A DNA stretch of 64,000 bases from Frigoribacterium sp. SL97 (GCF_026625765.1 NZ_CP113062.1:1054001-1118000), one strand, 5' to 3'. Positions 32,695 through 41,713 are shown, numbered from the stretch's first letter. A program made the numbers and translations. The notes: generated from the letters alone by a model not told the origin.

Positions 32695-33747
32695 ATGAAC
32701 ATCGAGTCGTGGGGTGGAGGCGTCGTCCTCGCTCTCGTCGCCGCGCTCTGGCTCGTCTACCTCGTGCCCACCTGGCAGCGCCGACGCGAGTACCTCGCGA
32801 CCGAACGCAACGCCGTGCGGCTGCAGCAGACCCTGCGCATCCTCGCCCAGACGGCCGAGGTCCCCGACGAGGTGCGCATCGAGGCGAACGCCCGCTCGGT
32901 CGCCGACGCGCAGAAGATCCTGCGACACGAGGAGGCGCGGCGCGAGGCCCTGAGGCGTGCGCACGAGGCGGCGCGGCAGCGTGCCGTCACCCGTGAGCTC
33001 GCCGCGGCCGCCCCCGTGTTGCGTGCCGCCGACCGCGACCCGGCCCTCGCCGCCCGTCGGCTCCGGCGCTCACGCCTGGTCTCGACCGTGGTGCTCGCCG
33101 TCAGCGTCGTCGCCGTCGTCGGCGGCGTCGCCGCGGGCCTGACGTCGTCGTGGGTGCTCGTCGTCGCCGGCCTCGTCTTCGGTGCCGGCGCGGTCGCGAT
33201 GCTGACCCAGCTCGCCGCCGTGTCGCGGGCGCGCGCCCGCCGGGCGGTCGTCGCCCCCGTCGCGCAGCCGCTCAAGGACTTCTCCGGCGTCATGGGGGAC
33301 GGCGTCGTCATCCGCGACGAGCAGGCCTCGGCCGAGTCGCGCCTGTGGACCCCCGTGCCCGTCCCGAAGCCCCTCTACCTGCGGCGCGGCCGCCAGCGCC
33401 CCGTCCCCGACGCGTCGGTGGACGCCGCGGCGGCCGACGCCGCGGCGGCCGAGCTGCAGCGGGACTCCCGTCGCTCGGTCGAGTCCCTCCGGTCGGCCCA
33501 ACACGACGCCCTGCGCGAGGCCGCGCGGGCCGAGGCCGCGCTGCAGTCGACGCGACGGGCGTCGGTGGCCCGCACCGCGCCTCCTGCACCCGTCGCGGCT
33601 CCCGCCGTCCCCGCCGAGGAGGCGCGGGTCGAGCCGGTGGCGCCCCCTCGCCCCCCGAGTCGCTTCGCCCGCATGGGCATCATCGACGACCTGCCGCAGT
33701 CGGACTTCTCGCTCGACGAGGCCCTGCAGCGTCGCCGCGCCGTCTGA
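32695..33747 (+). CDS. GlpR/SepX-like divisome membrane protein
   Basis: A 350-residue actinobacterial membrane protein. The first helix (about 8-27, VVLALVAALWLVYLVP) is followed by a basic coiled region WQRRREYLATERNAVRLQQTLRIL (about 30-120, strongly helical, Arg/Glu/Ala-rich). A pair of helices comes next (about 124-163), then an Ala/Pro-rich tail ending RFARMGIIDDLPQSDFSLDEALQRRR. Position after galU and rimJ, and the N-terminal pattern, match Rv0996/GlpR of mycobacteria and corynebacteria and SepX of Streptomyces, which act at the division site. GlpR is a receptor for the gephyrin-like Glp protein, which is not encoded nearby. Two AGGAGGCGCGG copies lie inverted inside the 3' coding part. 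Confidence 0.72.
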   Translation: MNIESWGGGVVLALVAALWLVYLVPTWQRRREYLATERNAVRLQQTLRILAQTAEVPDEVRIEANARSVADAQKILRHEEARREALRRAHEAARQRAVTRELAAAAPVLRAADRDPALAARRLRRSRLVSTVVLAVSVVAVVGGVAAGLTSSWVLVVAGLVFGAGAVAMLTQLAAVSRARARRAVVAPVAQPLKDFSGVMGDGVVIRDEQASAESRLWTPVPVPKPLYLRRGRQRPVPDASVDAAAADAAAAELQRDSRRSVESLRSAQHDALREAARAEAALQSTRRASVARTAPPAPVAAPAVPAEEARVEPVAPPRPPSRFARMGIIDDLPQSDFSLDEALQRRRAV

Positions 33748-33769
33748 CCCGTGGAGCGTCCGGCCCGGG

Positions 33770-33799
33770 TTCATCCGGGTGTCGACGAGGTGCTATCGT
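33770..33799 (+). promoter_or_regulatory. Promoter of tRNA-Ala
   Basis: A weak -35 TTCATC (33770-33775) and -10 TATCGT (33794-33799) are separated by 18 bases. The mature tRNA starts 15 bases after the -10 box. Confidence 0.55.
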
Positions 33800-33814
33800 G
33801 GCAGAGCAGTTTCT

Positions 33815-33890
33815 GGGGCTATGGCGCAGTTGGTAGCGCGTCTCGTTCGCAATGAGAAGGTCAGGGGTTCGAATCCCCTTAGCTCCACCA
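33815..33890 (+). tRNA. tRNA-Ala (anticodon CGC)
   Basis: A complete cloverleaf of 76 bases with encoded CCA. The acceptor stem GGGGCTA pairs with TAGCTCC and has the G3-U70 wobble that identifies alanine tRNAs. The anticodon loop TTCGCAA gives CGC, reading GCG codons. The T arm AGGGG-TTCGAAT-CCCCT is canonical. Confidence 0.96.
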
Positions 33891-33895
33891 CATCA

Positions 33896-33926
33896 GGCCC
33901 GGGTCGATCACGACCCGGGCCTTCCT
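33896..33926 (+). terminator. Terminator of tRNA-Ala
   Basis: Perfect 11-base GC-rich arms (33896-33906, 33911-33921), tetraloop ATCA, followed by TTCCT. Confidence 0.8.
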
Positions 33927-34016
33927 CATGCCGGCGCCGCCGTCGTCGGCCCGAGCGACCTGATGGATCCGCTGTGAGCGGGTGCGGCGGGCCGAGGGCG
34001 GTCGTAGCATCCGGGC

Positions 34017-34220
34017 ATGTCACTCGCAGTCAGCATCGTGCAGCACGACGAACACGACCACCCGGTCTGGTACCTGCAGTACTCGTACGCCCGCGCCCTG
34101 CCCGGCGCGCCGGCCCGGGGGCCGTACCACTCCCGATCCGAGGCCGAGGAGGCGCTGCGCCACCTGCGCGACGCCGCCCACATGTACGGCGAGTTCGAGA
34201 TCTCGGTGCTGCCGGCCTGA
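34017..34220 (+). CDS. Small protein of unknown function
   Basis: A 67-residue soluble protein with Tyr-rich stretches (VWYLQYSYARALPG, then YHSRSEAEEALRHLRDAAHMYGEFEISVLP). It looks like a small alpha/beta domain; no family is recognised. ATG at 34017 follows TAGCAT (34005-34010) by six bases, giving a leaderless mRNA that supports a real gene. It lies alone between the tRNA and a disrupted gene. Confidence 0.55.
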   Translation: MSLAVSIVQHDEHDHPVWYLQYSYARALPGAPARGPYHSRSEAEEALRHLRDAAHMYGEFEISVLPA

Positions 34221-34350
34221 CCACCCCGATTCGGCGCATGACCGCCGAGAGGTTGCGGAGGGTGAATCAATTACGACAGATCGGTAACGAAAACCGGTCG
34301 CGCAGCCTGTTCGACCCTCGGGGACGTCGAGATCACGACATGCTTGCCTG

Positions 34351-35355
34351 ATGAGCACTCCGCAGCCGCCCTAAGGCTCGTCCGACGAGCCCCGTGACCC
34401 TCGCGACGAGAACGGACGCGGCGACCAGACGCCTCCGCCGTCGGCACCCCGGCCCCCGCAGCCGGCCTACGGCACGACGCCCCCGCCGAGTGCTCCCCAG
34501 CCCGCCTACGGAGCCCCGCAGCAGCCCTACGGCGGGCAGCCGCAGGGCGACCGCTCGCAGCAGCCCTACGGCGGGCAGCCGCAGCAGCCCTACGGCGGCC
34601 AGCAGCAGCCCTACGCTGGCGCCCCGACCGGCGCTCCCGCCTACGGTCAGGCCCCGCAGTCGCCGCAGGGCGGCAACGGCCTGGGCATCGCCTCGATCGT
34701 CGTCGGCGGCGTCGGACTGCTGCTGTCGTTCGTCGGGTTCGGCGTGATCCCCGCGATCGTCGGCCTCGTGCTCGGCATCATCGCGCTCGTGAAGAAGAAG
34801 GGTGCGCGCATGCTCGCCCTGATCGGCACGATCGTGTCGGGGCTTGGCGTCCTGATCGGCATCGCCGTCGTGATCTTCGGTGTCATCGTCGGGCTCGCCT
34901 CCGTCCAGGCCATCAACGAGTCCCTGCCCACGAGCGGCTCGATCGACTCGGGTGACACCGGGACGGCCGACGGCGACGCCTCGGCCGAGAACAACGCCTT
35001 CGGCGACACCTTCACCTACGACGACGGCATCGCCCTGACCGTCTCGGCCCCTGAGGCGTACACGCCCGGCGAGTACTCGAGCGGCGCCGACCAGGCGGCT
35101 TCCGTGGTCTTCACCGTGACGATCGAGAACGGCACCGACGCCAACTTCGACCCGATGCCCTACGAGACGGCCACCTCGGGCGGCGTCGAGGCCAGCAAGG
35201 TCTACGACTCCGACATCGAGAGCTCGCCCACGACGGTCGTCCCGGCCGGCCAGTCCATCTCGTACCGCATCGTGTTCTCGGTGGCCGACGCCGACCAGAT
35301 CGTCTTCCAGATGTCCCCGTCGTTCGACTACGACGACGTGGTGTTCACCAGCTGA
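34351..35355 (+). pseudogene. DUF4190/DUF4352-type membrane protein gene with premature stop at codon 8
   Basis: A 335-codon frame opens at ATG 34351 but has a TAA at 34372-34374, after seven codons. Past the stop the frame reads on without interruption to 35355 with clear protein features. First comes a Pro/Gln/Tyr-rich tail (repeated QQPYGGQP units, about residues 40-95). Then two hydrophobic helices follow (GLGIASIVVGGVGLLLSFVG and VGLVLGIIALVKKKG), then a third helix. A DUF4352 extracellular domain ends the chain (TFTYDDGIALTVSAPEAYTPGEYS to the end). No usable in-frame ATG, GTG or TTG lies between the stop and about 34740. The ATG has a -10-like CATGCT six bases upstream. The cause is most likely a recent nonsense mutation (for example CAA to TAA) or a sequencing error; if translated from 34744 it would lack the tail and first helix. 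Confidence 0.7.
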
Positions 35356-35386
35356 GCCGTTCCGCGTCCACCGGCCCCGTGTCGGG

Positions 35387-35418
35387 CGGAGCCCCCGTCG
35401 TCCGCGACGGGGGCTCCG
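35387..35418 (+). terminator. Terminator of the DUF4352 gene
   Basis: Perfect 14-base arms (35387-35400, 35405-35418) with tetraloop TCCG, 32 bases after the stop codon. Confidence 0.8.
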
Positions 35419-35466
35419 TGGCGTCCGGGGCGACCGGTGTCGCGCCTCCTGCACCATGATGGTCGG

Positions 35467-37065
35467 GTGCCTCCGACGACCCCGACCGATGCCCCGACGC
35501 CCCACCTCTCGACCGATCCCGAGCTGCTCGCGCGGCTGAGGGCCGACCTGGCGTCGTCCGGGTTCACGGTCGAGCGGCTGCAGGGTGCCGACGCGTGGGG
35601 CTCGCACGCCGGGGCCGCACTCTTCCGCGGCGAGCGGGTCGCGGCCCGTCGTGCCCTCGCCCGCAGCTCGGCTCGCGACGAGTCCGTGCGTCCGGCCGCC
35701 ACCCTCGCGTCGCTCTTCGTGCTCGGCTACCCGCAGGCCGTCGAGGCGGTGGCCGGCGCCCTGCCGACCCTGGGCGCCGAGGGCGCGGTCGCCCTCGGGC
35801 TCGTGGCGAGGGAGGGCGACTCGGTCCGTGCGCTCGTCGACCTCCGTCCGTACGCCTTCGTCGACGCCTCGGGCGAGGCGAGCTGGTGGATCGCCTCCGA
35901 CCTCGGCGAGCTCGTCGTCGAGGGGGCGCTGCGAGAGGACCACGTGCTCGGCGTCGGGGGAGCCTCGGCGACGCTCGCCGGCCTGATGATCTCGCGCCAG
36001 GTCGACCGGGCGCTCGACCTCGGCACCGGCTGTGGCATCCAGGCGCTGCACGCGGCCCGGCACGCGCGGCACGTCGTGGCCACCGACATCTCGCAGCGCG
36101 CCCTCGACTACGCCGCGTTCAACGCCGCGCTCAACCTGGTCGACGGCATCGAGCTGAGGCTGGGCAGCCTGTTCGAGCCCGTCGCCGGGGAGACCTTCGA
36201 CCACATCGTGTCGAATCCGCCCTTCGTCATCACGCCGCGTGCCGAGGGCGTGCCCGAGTACGAGTACCGCGACGGCGGCATGGTCGGCGACGACCTCGTC
36301 GCCTCGGTCGTCGAGGGCCTCGGGCGCCACCTCGCGCCGGGCGGCATCGCGCAGCTGCTGGGCAACTGGGAGTCCGGAGGCGCGGGTGCGGTCGCCGGCA
36401 AGAAGGGCGCGTACTCGGTCGCCGACTGGGCGGCCCGGGGCGGCGTGGCCGTCGACGTCTGGGTCGTCGAGCGCGAGGTGCAGGACCCGACCGCGTACTC
36501 CGAGACCTGGATCCGCGACGGCGGCACCCGACCCGGTTCCGCCGACTTCGAGCGCCTGTACGAGGCGTGGCTCGGCGACTTCGAGGCCCGGGGGGTCGTC
36601 GAGGTCGGGTTCGGCTACCTGACGGTGCGTCGGCCCGCAGGCGACGCGAGCCTGCCCGTGGTGCGCACGGAGCGCCTCCTCGGCGGTCTCGGCCAGAACG
36701 ACGTGGGACTCGGTGCCCACCTGCTCGGGACGCTCGACGCGGTCGACCTGCTGCGCGACCTCGACGACGAGCAGCTGGCCGCGCGTCGGCTGGTCGTCGC
36801 GGGCGACGTCACCGAGGAGCGCCACTACTGGCCGGGCAACGACGACCCCACGGTCATCTCGTTGCGGCAGGGCGGCGGCTTCGCCCGAACGGTCGACTCG
36901 GGCACGGCCCTGTCGGCCCTGGTCGGTGCCTGCGACGGCGAGCTCAGCGTCGGGGCGATCGTCGGTGCCCTGGCCCAGCTGCTCGGGGCCGACGAGGCCG
37001 CTCTGAGGGCGGAACTGCTGCCCCAGGTCCGCGAACTGGTGACGACGGGCATGCTGCGGGCCTGA
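35467..37065 (+). CDS. SAM-dependent methyltransferase of the HemK/NPPF class
   Basis: A 532-residue protein. An N-terminal alpha-rich domain (about 1-165; ELLARLRADLASSGFTVERL) precedes a Rossmann methyltransferase: DLGTGCGIQALHAARHA (SAM site, about 182-198), then ATDISQRALDYAAFNA, then SNPPFVITP with the NPPF motif of N5-type methylases on amides or bases. The C-terminal domain (about 400-532) has no motif I recognise. NPPF enzymes methylate glutamine, adenine or guanine nitrogens; the substrate here is unknown. GTG at 35467 is chosen because CATGAT ends six bases before it; a longer frame from GTG 35437 would run through the promoter area. Confidence 0.78.
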   Translation: MPPTTPTDAPTPHLSTDPELLARLRADLASSGFTVERLQGADAWGSHAGAALFRGERVAARRALARSSARDESVRPAATLASLFVLGYPQAVEAVAGALPTLGAEGAVALGLVAREGDSVRALVDLRPYAFVDASGEASWWIASDLGELVVEGALREDHVLGVGGASATLAGLMISRQVDRALDLGTGCGIQALHAARHARHVVATDISQRALDYAAFNAALNLVDGIELRLGSLFEPVAGETFDHIVSNPPFVITPRAEGVPEYEYRDGGMVGDDLVASVVEGLGRHLAPGGIAQLLGNWESGGAGAVAGKKGAYSVADWAARGGVAVDVWVVEREVQDPTAYSETWIRDGGTRPGSADFERLYEAWLGDFEARGVVEVGFGYLTVRRPAGDASLPVVRTERLLGGLGQNDVGLGAHLLGTLDAVDLLRDLDDEQLAARRLVVAGDVTEERHYWPGNDDPTVISLRQGGGFARTVDSGTALSALVGACDGELSVGAIVGALAQLLGADEAALRAELLPQVRELVTTGMLRA

Positions 37066-37125
37066 GCCGGACGGGCGTGTCCCGTCCCGGGCTCGGAAGA
37101 CGTGCCGGGCGCCGGCCGGACGGGG

Positions 37126-37716
37126 TCAGGCGGGGGTGCCCACCGTCGCCAGCGCGAGGCGCCAGACGAGCTCGACGTGCTCGGCCATGTCGGTGGCGGG
37201 GTCGAGCATCCACTGGATCTGCATGCCGTCGCTGACCGCGAGCAGGACGGTCGCGAGGCGGGTGGGGTCGACGCCCGCCGGCACCTCGCCCCGTCGCTGT
37301 CGGGCGGTGATCGCCTCGGCGACCTGGGCGCGGATCGACGCGTAGCGCTCGACGAAGTACGCGTGGGCGGCATGGCTCGGATCGCTCGTCGCAGCCGTCG
37401 ACATGCTGGCGAACAGCTGGACCAGCCCGGGCACGTCGGCGTTGTGCCGGATGACGGTGATCAACTGCTCGACGATGTCCGCCTGCGGGTCGGCGAGCGC
37501 GAGGTCGACCTCGTCGCGTCGACGCAGGATGGCCGTGAAGAGTTCGTCCTTGCTGTCGAAGTAGTGCAGCAGCCCGGCCTGGCTGAGGCCGACCGAGTCG
37601 GCGAGCTCCCGGACCGACGTGCCGCGGAAGCCGTTGCGGGAGACCACCTCGAGCGCCGTGTCGAGGATCTCCGTGCGCTTGGCCACACCCTTCGCGTACG
37701 AACCCCGTTGTGCCAT
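37126..37716 (-). CDS. TetR family regulator
   Basis: A 196-residue TetR repressor. The N-terminal helix-turn-helix reads TEILDTALEVVSRNGFRGTSVRELADSVGLSQAGLLHYFDSKDELF. The C-terminal ligand domain has VQLFASMSTAATSDPSHAAHAYFVERY and a GVDPTRLATVLLAVSDGMQIQWML block. ATG at 37716 follows TAGCCT (37728-37723) by six bases, giving a leaderless mRNA. It is divergent from the GH3 beta-glucosidase gene, whose control by this protein is inferred from position. Confidence 0.87.
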   Translation of the reverse strand: MAQRGSYAKGVAKRTEILDTALEVVSRNGFRGTSVRELADSVGLSQAGLLHYFDSKDELFTAILRRRDEVDLALADPQADIVEQLITVIRHNADVPGLVQLFASMSTAATSDPSHAAHAYFVERYASIRAQVAEAITARQRRGEVPAGVDPTRLATVLLAVSDGMQIQWMLDPATDMAEHVELVWRLALATVGTPA

Positions 37717-37751
37717 GCGGTCAGGCTAGCGCGACCGTCGGCGCTCGGGCC

Positions 37752-37777
37752 CGAAACCCACCGTCGCTCGGTTTTCG
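37752..37777. promoter_or_regulatory. Candidate TetR operator between the tetR and bgl genes
   Basis: Inverted arms CGAAACC (37752-37758) and GGTTTTCG (37770-37777) flank 11 bases. The site lies between the two -10 boxes (37728-37723 and TAGCGT at 37782-37787) of the divergent genes, so binding could block both. Confidence 0.45.
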
Positions 37778-37793
37778 CTGGTAGCGTCACGTC

Positions 37794-40292
37794 ATGACCC
37801 TCCACCACGACGGCGACGCGGCCGACGACCAGATCCGTGCCGACCAGGCCCGGGACGACCAGGCCCGACTGACAGAGTTGCTCGGGCGACTCACGCTCGA
37901 CGAGAAGGTGCAGCTGCTCACCGGCCGCGACTTCTGGACGACCCACCCGAACGAGAAGATCGGCCTGCGGCGCATCCTGGTCAGCGACGGCCCCAGCGGG
38001 GTGCGCGGCGAGGTGTGGGACGAACGCTCGCCGTCCCTGAACCTGCCCAGCGCCTCCTCGTTGTCGTCGTCCTGGGACCCCGACCTGGCCCGTCGTTACG
38101 GTGCCGCGGCCGCCGTCGAGGCCCGCCGCAAGGGCGTCGACGTCGTGCTCGGCCCGACCATCAACCTGCACCGGTCACCCCTCGGCGGTCGGCACTTCGA
38201 GGCGTTCAGCGAGGACCCGGTGCTCACCGCCGAGCTCGCCGCCGCGTACGTCCACGGCGTGCAGGACAACGGCGTCGGCGCGACCCCCAAGCACTACGTC
38301 GCCAACGACTACGAGACGGACCGCTTCACCGCGAGCACCGTGGTGAGCGACCGGGCCCTGCGCGAGCTCTACCTGCTGGCGTTCGAGAAGGCCGTCACCG
38401 AGGCGCACGCCTGGCTGGTCATGTCGTCGTACAACTCGATCAACGGCGTGACCGCGACCGAGAACGAGCTGCTCGAGACGCCGCTGAACAGCGAGTGGGG
38501 CTTCGACGGCGTCGTGGTCAGCGACTGGACCGGCGTGCGGAGCGTCGAGAGCGCGAAGCACTCGCAAGACCTCGTGATGCCCGGCCCGGACGGCCCCTGG
38601 GGCGACGCCCTCGTCGCCGCCGTGCGGGCGGGAGAGGTGCCGGAGGCCTCGATCGACCGCAAGGTGCTGCGCCTGTTGCAGCTCGCCGCCCGCGTCGGAG
38701 CCCTCGACGGCTTCGAGCCGGTCGCCGCGACGCCGACCACGGTCGAGGACGGCATCGCCTTCGTCCGCGAGGCCGCGGCCGCCGGCACCGTCCTGGCCCA
38801 CGACCGGGGAGGCGCGGTGCCGGTCGACCCCGCGACCGTCCGGTCCGTCGCCGTCGTCGGCCACAACGCGCGGTTCGCGCGGACCCAGGGCGGTGGCAGC
38901 GCCACCGTGCTGCCCGAGAAGGTCGTCACGCCCGTCGAGGGCATCGAGCAGGCCTTCCCGGGCGCCACCCTGACCTACTCGGTCGGCGCCGTCGTGCAAG
39001 AGGGCGTGGCCGAGCTGCCCCTCGACCGCATCACCAATCCCGAGACGGGCGAACCCGGCGTCCGTGTGTCGTTCCGCTCGGGCGACGACGAGCTGTTCTC
39101 GGAGGACCGTCGGGCCACCGCGCTCGTCTGGTTCGGTGGCGACGCCCCCATCGAGCGCAGCGACACGGTGCGATTCTCGACCCGCTACACGCCGGAGGTC
39201 ACGGGCGAGATCCTGCTCGGCGTGGCCTCGGTCGGCCACTCGGTCATCCGCGTCGACGGCGAGGTCGTGCTCGACGGCACGAGCGAGGCCGTCGGCGACG
39301 ACCTCGGCGCGGCGTTCCTCGCACCGCCGTCGCAGTCGGCGGCCGTGGCGGTCGTCGAGGGGCGACCGATCGACGTCGTCATCGACCACACCATCGGGGC
39401 GAGCGCACTCGGCGGAGCCCTGAGCTACACCTTCGGCATCGAGCCCGACGACGCCGACCCGTCCGGGCTGATCGACGAGGCCGTCGCGGCCGCGGCGGCC
39501 GCCGACCTGACGATCGTCGTGGTGGGCACGAACGGCAAGGTCGAGTCCGAGGGCTTCGACCGCACCTCGCTCGACCTGCCCGGCCGCCAGGACGAGCTCG
39601 TCTCGCGCGTGGCGGCGGCCGCCGCGACGACCGTCGTGGTCGTCAACGCGGGGTCGCCGGTCACGATGCCGTGGCGTGACGAGGTCGACGCCCTGTTCCT
39701 CACCTGGTTCGGTGGTCAGGAGTACGGCCACGCGCTCGGCGACGTCCTCACCGGTGCCGTCGAGCCCGGCGGCCGCCTGCCCACGACGTGGCCCGCCACG
39801 CAGGCGGACGTGCCCGTGATCGACGTCACCCCCGTCGACGGCGAGGTCGTCTACGACGAGGGCATCCACGTCGGCTACCGCGCCTGGCTGAAGGCCGGCA
39901 CGACCCCGGCCTACCCGTTCGGGCACGGCCTCGGCTACACGACCTGGTCGCTCTCGGGCCTCGACGTGACCTCGACGGTGAGCGCAGGAGGCGCGGTGCA
40001 GGTGGCCGTCGACGTCACCAACACCGGCGCCCGCGAGGGCAAGCACGTGGTCCAGGTCTACGCCTCGCGCCCCGACTCCGTGGTCGACCGTCCGGTGCGG
40101 TGGCTCGTCGGGTTCGCGCCCGTCGTGGTGCCGGTCGGGGGGACGAGCCGTGTCGAGGTGACCGTCCCGGCCCGGGCGTTCGCCGACTGGCGCGACGGGT
40201 CCTGGGCCCACGAGCCGGGCGCCTTCACGGTGCACGTCGGGTCGTCCGTCGCCGAGCTGCCGCTCGAGGCGACGGTCGTGCTCGAGGGGTGA
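37794..40292 (+). CDS. GH3 beta-glucosidase with PA14 domain
   Basis: An 832-residue glycoside hydrolase family 3 enzyme without signal peptide, so cytosolic. The order is as follows. The catalytic barrel (about 25-300) has TGRDFWTT, GLRRILVSDGPSGVRG and the nucleophile Asp in VVSDWTGVRS. The alpha/beta sandwich is split by a PA14 insertion (about 400-550; RRATALVWFGGDAP to DVVIDHTIG). The chain ends in a fibronectin-III-like domain (about 700-825; VDVTNTGAREGKHVVQVY). Enzymes with this layout hydrolyse beta-glucosides and xylosides. ATG at 37794 follows TAGCGT by six bases. Its TetR neighbour is the likely repressor. One AGGAGGCGCGG copy (39986-39996) is inside the gene. Confidence 0.9.
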   Translation: MTLHHDGDAADDQIRADQARDDQARLTELLGRLTLDEKVQLLTGRDFWTTHPNEKIGLRRILVSDGPSGVRGEVWDERSPSLNLPSASSLSSSWDPDLARRYGAAAAVEARRKGVDVVLGPTINLHRSPLGGRHFEAFSEDPVLTAELAAAYVHGVQDNGVGATPKHYVANDYETDRFTASTVVSDRALRELYLLAFEKAVTEAHAWLVMSSYNSINGVTATENELLETPLNSEWGFDGVVVSDWTGVRSVESAKHSQDLVMPGPDGPWGDALVAAVRAGEVPEASIDRKVLRLLQLAARVGALDGFEPVAATPTTVEDGIAFVREAAAAGTVLAHDRGGAVPVDPATVRSVAVVGHNARFARTQGGGSATVLPEKVVTPVEGIEQAFPGATLTYSVGAVVQEGVAELPLDRITNPETGEPGVRVSFRSGDDELFSEDRRATALVWFGGDAPIERSDTVRFSTRYTPEVTGEILLGVASVGHSVIRVDGEVVLDGTSEAVGDDLGAAFLAPPSQSAAVAVVEGRPIDVVIDHTIGASALGGALSYTFGIEPDDADPSGLIDEAVAAAAAADLTIVVVGTNGKVESEGFDRTSLDLPGRQDELVSRVAAAAATTVVVVNAGSPVTMPWRDEVDALFLTWFGGQEYGHALGDVLTGAVEPGGRLPTTWPATQADVPVIDVTPVDGEVVYDEGIHVGYRAWLKAGTTPAYPFGHGLGYTTWSLSGLDVTSTVSAGGAVQVAVDVTNTGAREGKHVVQVYASRPDSVVDRPVRWLVGFAPVVVPVGGTSRVEVTVPARAFADWRDGSWAHEPGAFTVHVGSSVAELPLEATVVLEG

Positions 40293-40308
40293 GGCGCGCC
40301 GCGTGACG

Positions 40309-40351
40309 CGACCCGCGCCTCCTGGTCCGTCGAATCAGGAGGCGCGGGTCG
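40309..40351. terminator. Bidirectional terminator made of inverted AGGAGGCGCGG copies
   Basis: Perfect 16-base arms (40309-40324, 40336-40351) around an 11-base loop lie between the convergent bgl and epimerase genes. Each arm contains the 11-mer. Confidence 0.75.
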
Positions 40352-40370
40352 TAGGTGCGCGGAGCGGGCG

Positions 40371-41273
40371 TCAGCCGCGGTGGTTGCCCGTGCGCTCGCC
40401 CCACTCGCGCCACGAGTACTCGGGTACGAAGCCGAGCAGGTCGCGGGCCTTGTCGCTGCTGAGCAGCGGCTCGACGCCCTCGACCGCCCGGCGCTTCTCG
40501 ACCTGCGGCCAGTACTGCTCGGCGAGCACGGCCGTCGGCGTGTTCATCACGGTGTCGGACGCCGCGATGATGAACGCCTCGAAGCCGACGAGGTCGCTCT
40601 CGAGCGCCTTGCGCACGGCCTGGGCGCCGTCGCGGGCGTCGATGTACGAGAACAGGTTGAAGGTGCGCTTCTCGGGGGTCTCGTCGAAGGGGTACTCCGA
40701 GTAGTCGCCGTCGTCCATCACGTTCGAGAAGCGCAGGCCGATCAGCTTGAGCTGACGGTCCCACCGCGTGAAGTGCCGCGCCATCTCCTCCTCGACGGCC
40801 TTGCCCAGCGAGTACGACGACTCGGGGCGCACGGCGTACTCCTCGTCGAGCGGCAGGTACGGCGGATCGATGTCGAACGGGATGCCGAGCAGGGTCTCGC
40901 TCGAGGCCCAGACGACGTTGCGGATCTTCGCGGCACGGGCGGCCGCGAACACGTTGTAGCTCGACGTCACGTTGTTCGTGAAGAGGGCGGCGTTCGGCAC
41001 CAGGCCGGGGGCCGGGATGGCGCCGAGGTGCACGACGGCGTCGATGTGGTCGTACCGGTCGTCCACGCTCGTGAGCGCCTGGGCGACCTGGCCGTAGTCG
41101 GTCAGGTCGACCTTGACGAAGACGACGCCGTCGACGGGGTCGGGGCTGGGGACGCGGTCGAGCAGGACGACCTCGTAGCCGTGGTCGGCGAGGTCGCGGA
41201 CGACGGCGCGGCCGAGCTTGCCGCTGCCGCCGGTGACGGCGACTCGGGTGGTGGGGGTGCGGGGAGACGACAT
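40371..41273 (-). CDS. NAD-dependent epimerase/dehydratase
   Basis: A 300-residue extended SDR. The nucleotide motif is VTGGSGKLGRAVVRDL near residue 12, then VVHLGAIPAPG, WASSETLLG, and the YSLGK catalytic Tyr/Lys in PESSYSLGKAVEEEMA. C-terminal SDKARDLLGFVPEYSWREW resembles uronate dehydrogenase-like and UDP-sugar epimerase-like proteins. The substrate is unknown, probably a sugar. ATG at 41273 has AAGGG eight bases upstream. It is convergent with the beta-glucosidase gene. Confidence 0.82.
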   Translation of the reverse strand: MSSPRTPTTRVAVTGGSGKLGRAVVRDLADHGYEVVLLDRVPSPDPVDGVVFVKVDLTDYGQVAQALTSVDDRYDHIDAVVHLGAIPAPGLVPNAALFTNNVTSSYNVFAAARAAKIRNVVWASSETLLGIPFDIDPPYLPLDEEYAVRPESSYSLGKAVEEEMARHFTRWDRQLKLIGLRFSNVMDDGDYSEYPFDETPEKRTFNLFSYIDARDGAQAVRKALESDLVGFEAFIIAASDTVMNTPTAVLAEQYWPQVEKRRAVEGVEPLLSSDKARDLLGFVPEYSWREWGERTGNHRG

Positions 41274-41509
41274 CGTCGGCCCTTTCTGCCGGACGCCCGG
41301 CGGGTCTGGGGGTGCGCGGATCGGGCTCCGCGCCTCCGTCGTTTCTACTAGCCGGCGGGCCTCCGTGGTCGGACGCGGGTGGTCGGGCCGACTCCGTCCC
41401 GACGCCCGGGAGGCGCGGTGGGGGTCCGCATCCGCTGGGAGCCGTGTCGGACGTGCCGGGTAGCTTCGGCCTGACCGGGGTCGACCGTCGGCCCCCGAGA
41501 GAGGCCCTC

Positions 41510-41692
41510 ATGAGCACGCCCACGAACCCCGCGAACCACGACGCCGACGAGCGCACCGACCCGGCGGCCGTGCACGGCGACAGCCCCGAGGAGGTCGAGC
41601 TGAACGGCGAGTCCCCGGCCGACGAGGCCGCCGTCGAAGGCGCCGTCGACCAGGTCGACGGGCTCCTCGGCGGCCCGGGACGCGTCGCCTGA
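41510..41692 (+). CDS. Small acidic protein, unknown function
   Basis: A 60-residue very acidic protein (about a third Asp/Glu), with EEVELNGESPADEAAVEGAVDQVDGLLGG. No domain is recognised; it is probably disordered with one short helix. GAGAGG lies six bases before the ATG at 41510, and a TAGCTT (41461-41466) could be its -10 box. An upstream open frame exists but has no coding character. Convergent with the flavin reductase gene. Confidence 0.5.
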   Translation: MSTPTNPANHDADERTDPAAVHGDSPEEVELNGESPADEAAVEGAVDQVDGLLGGPGRVA

Positions 41693-41713
41693 GCCGTCGG
41701 GCCGGTCGACGCG

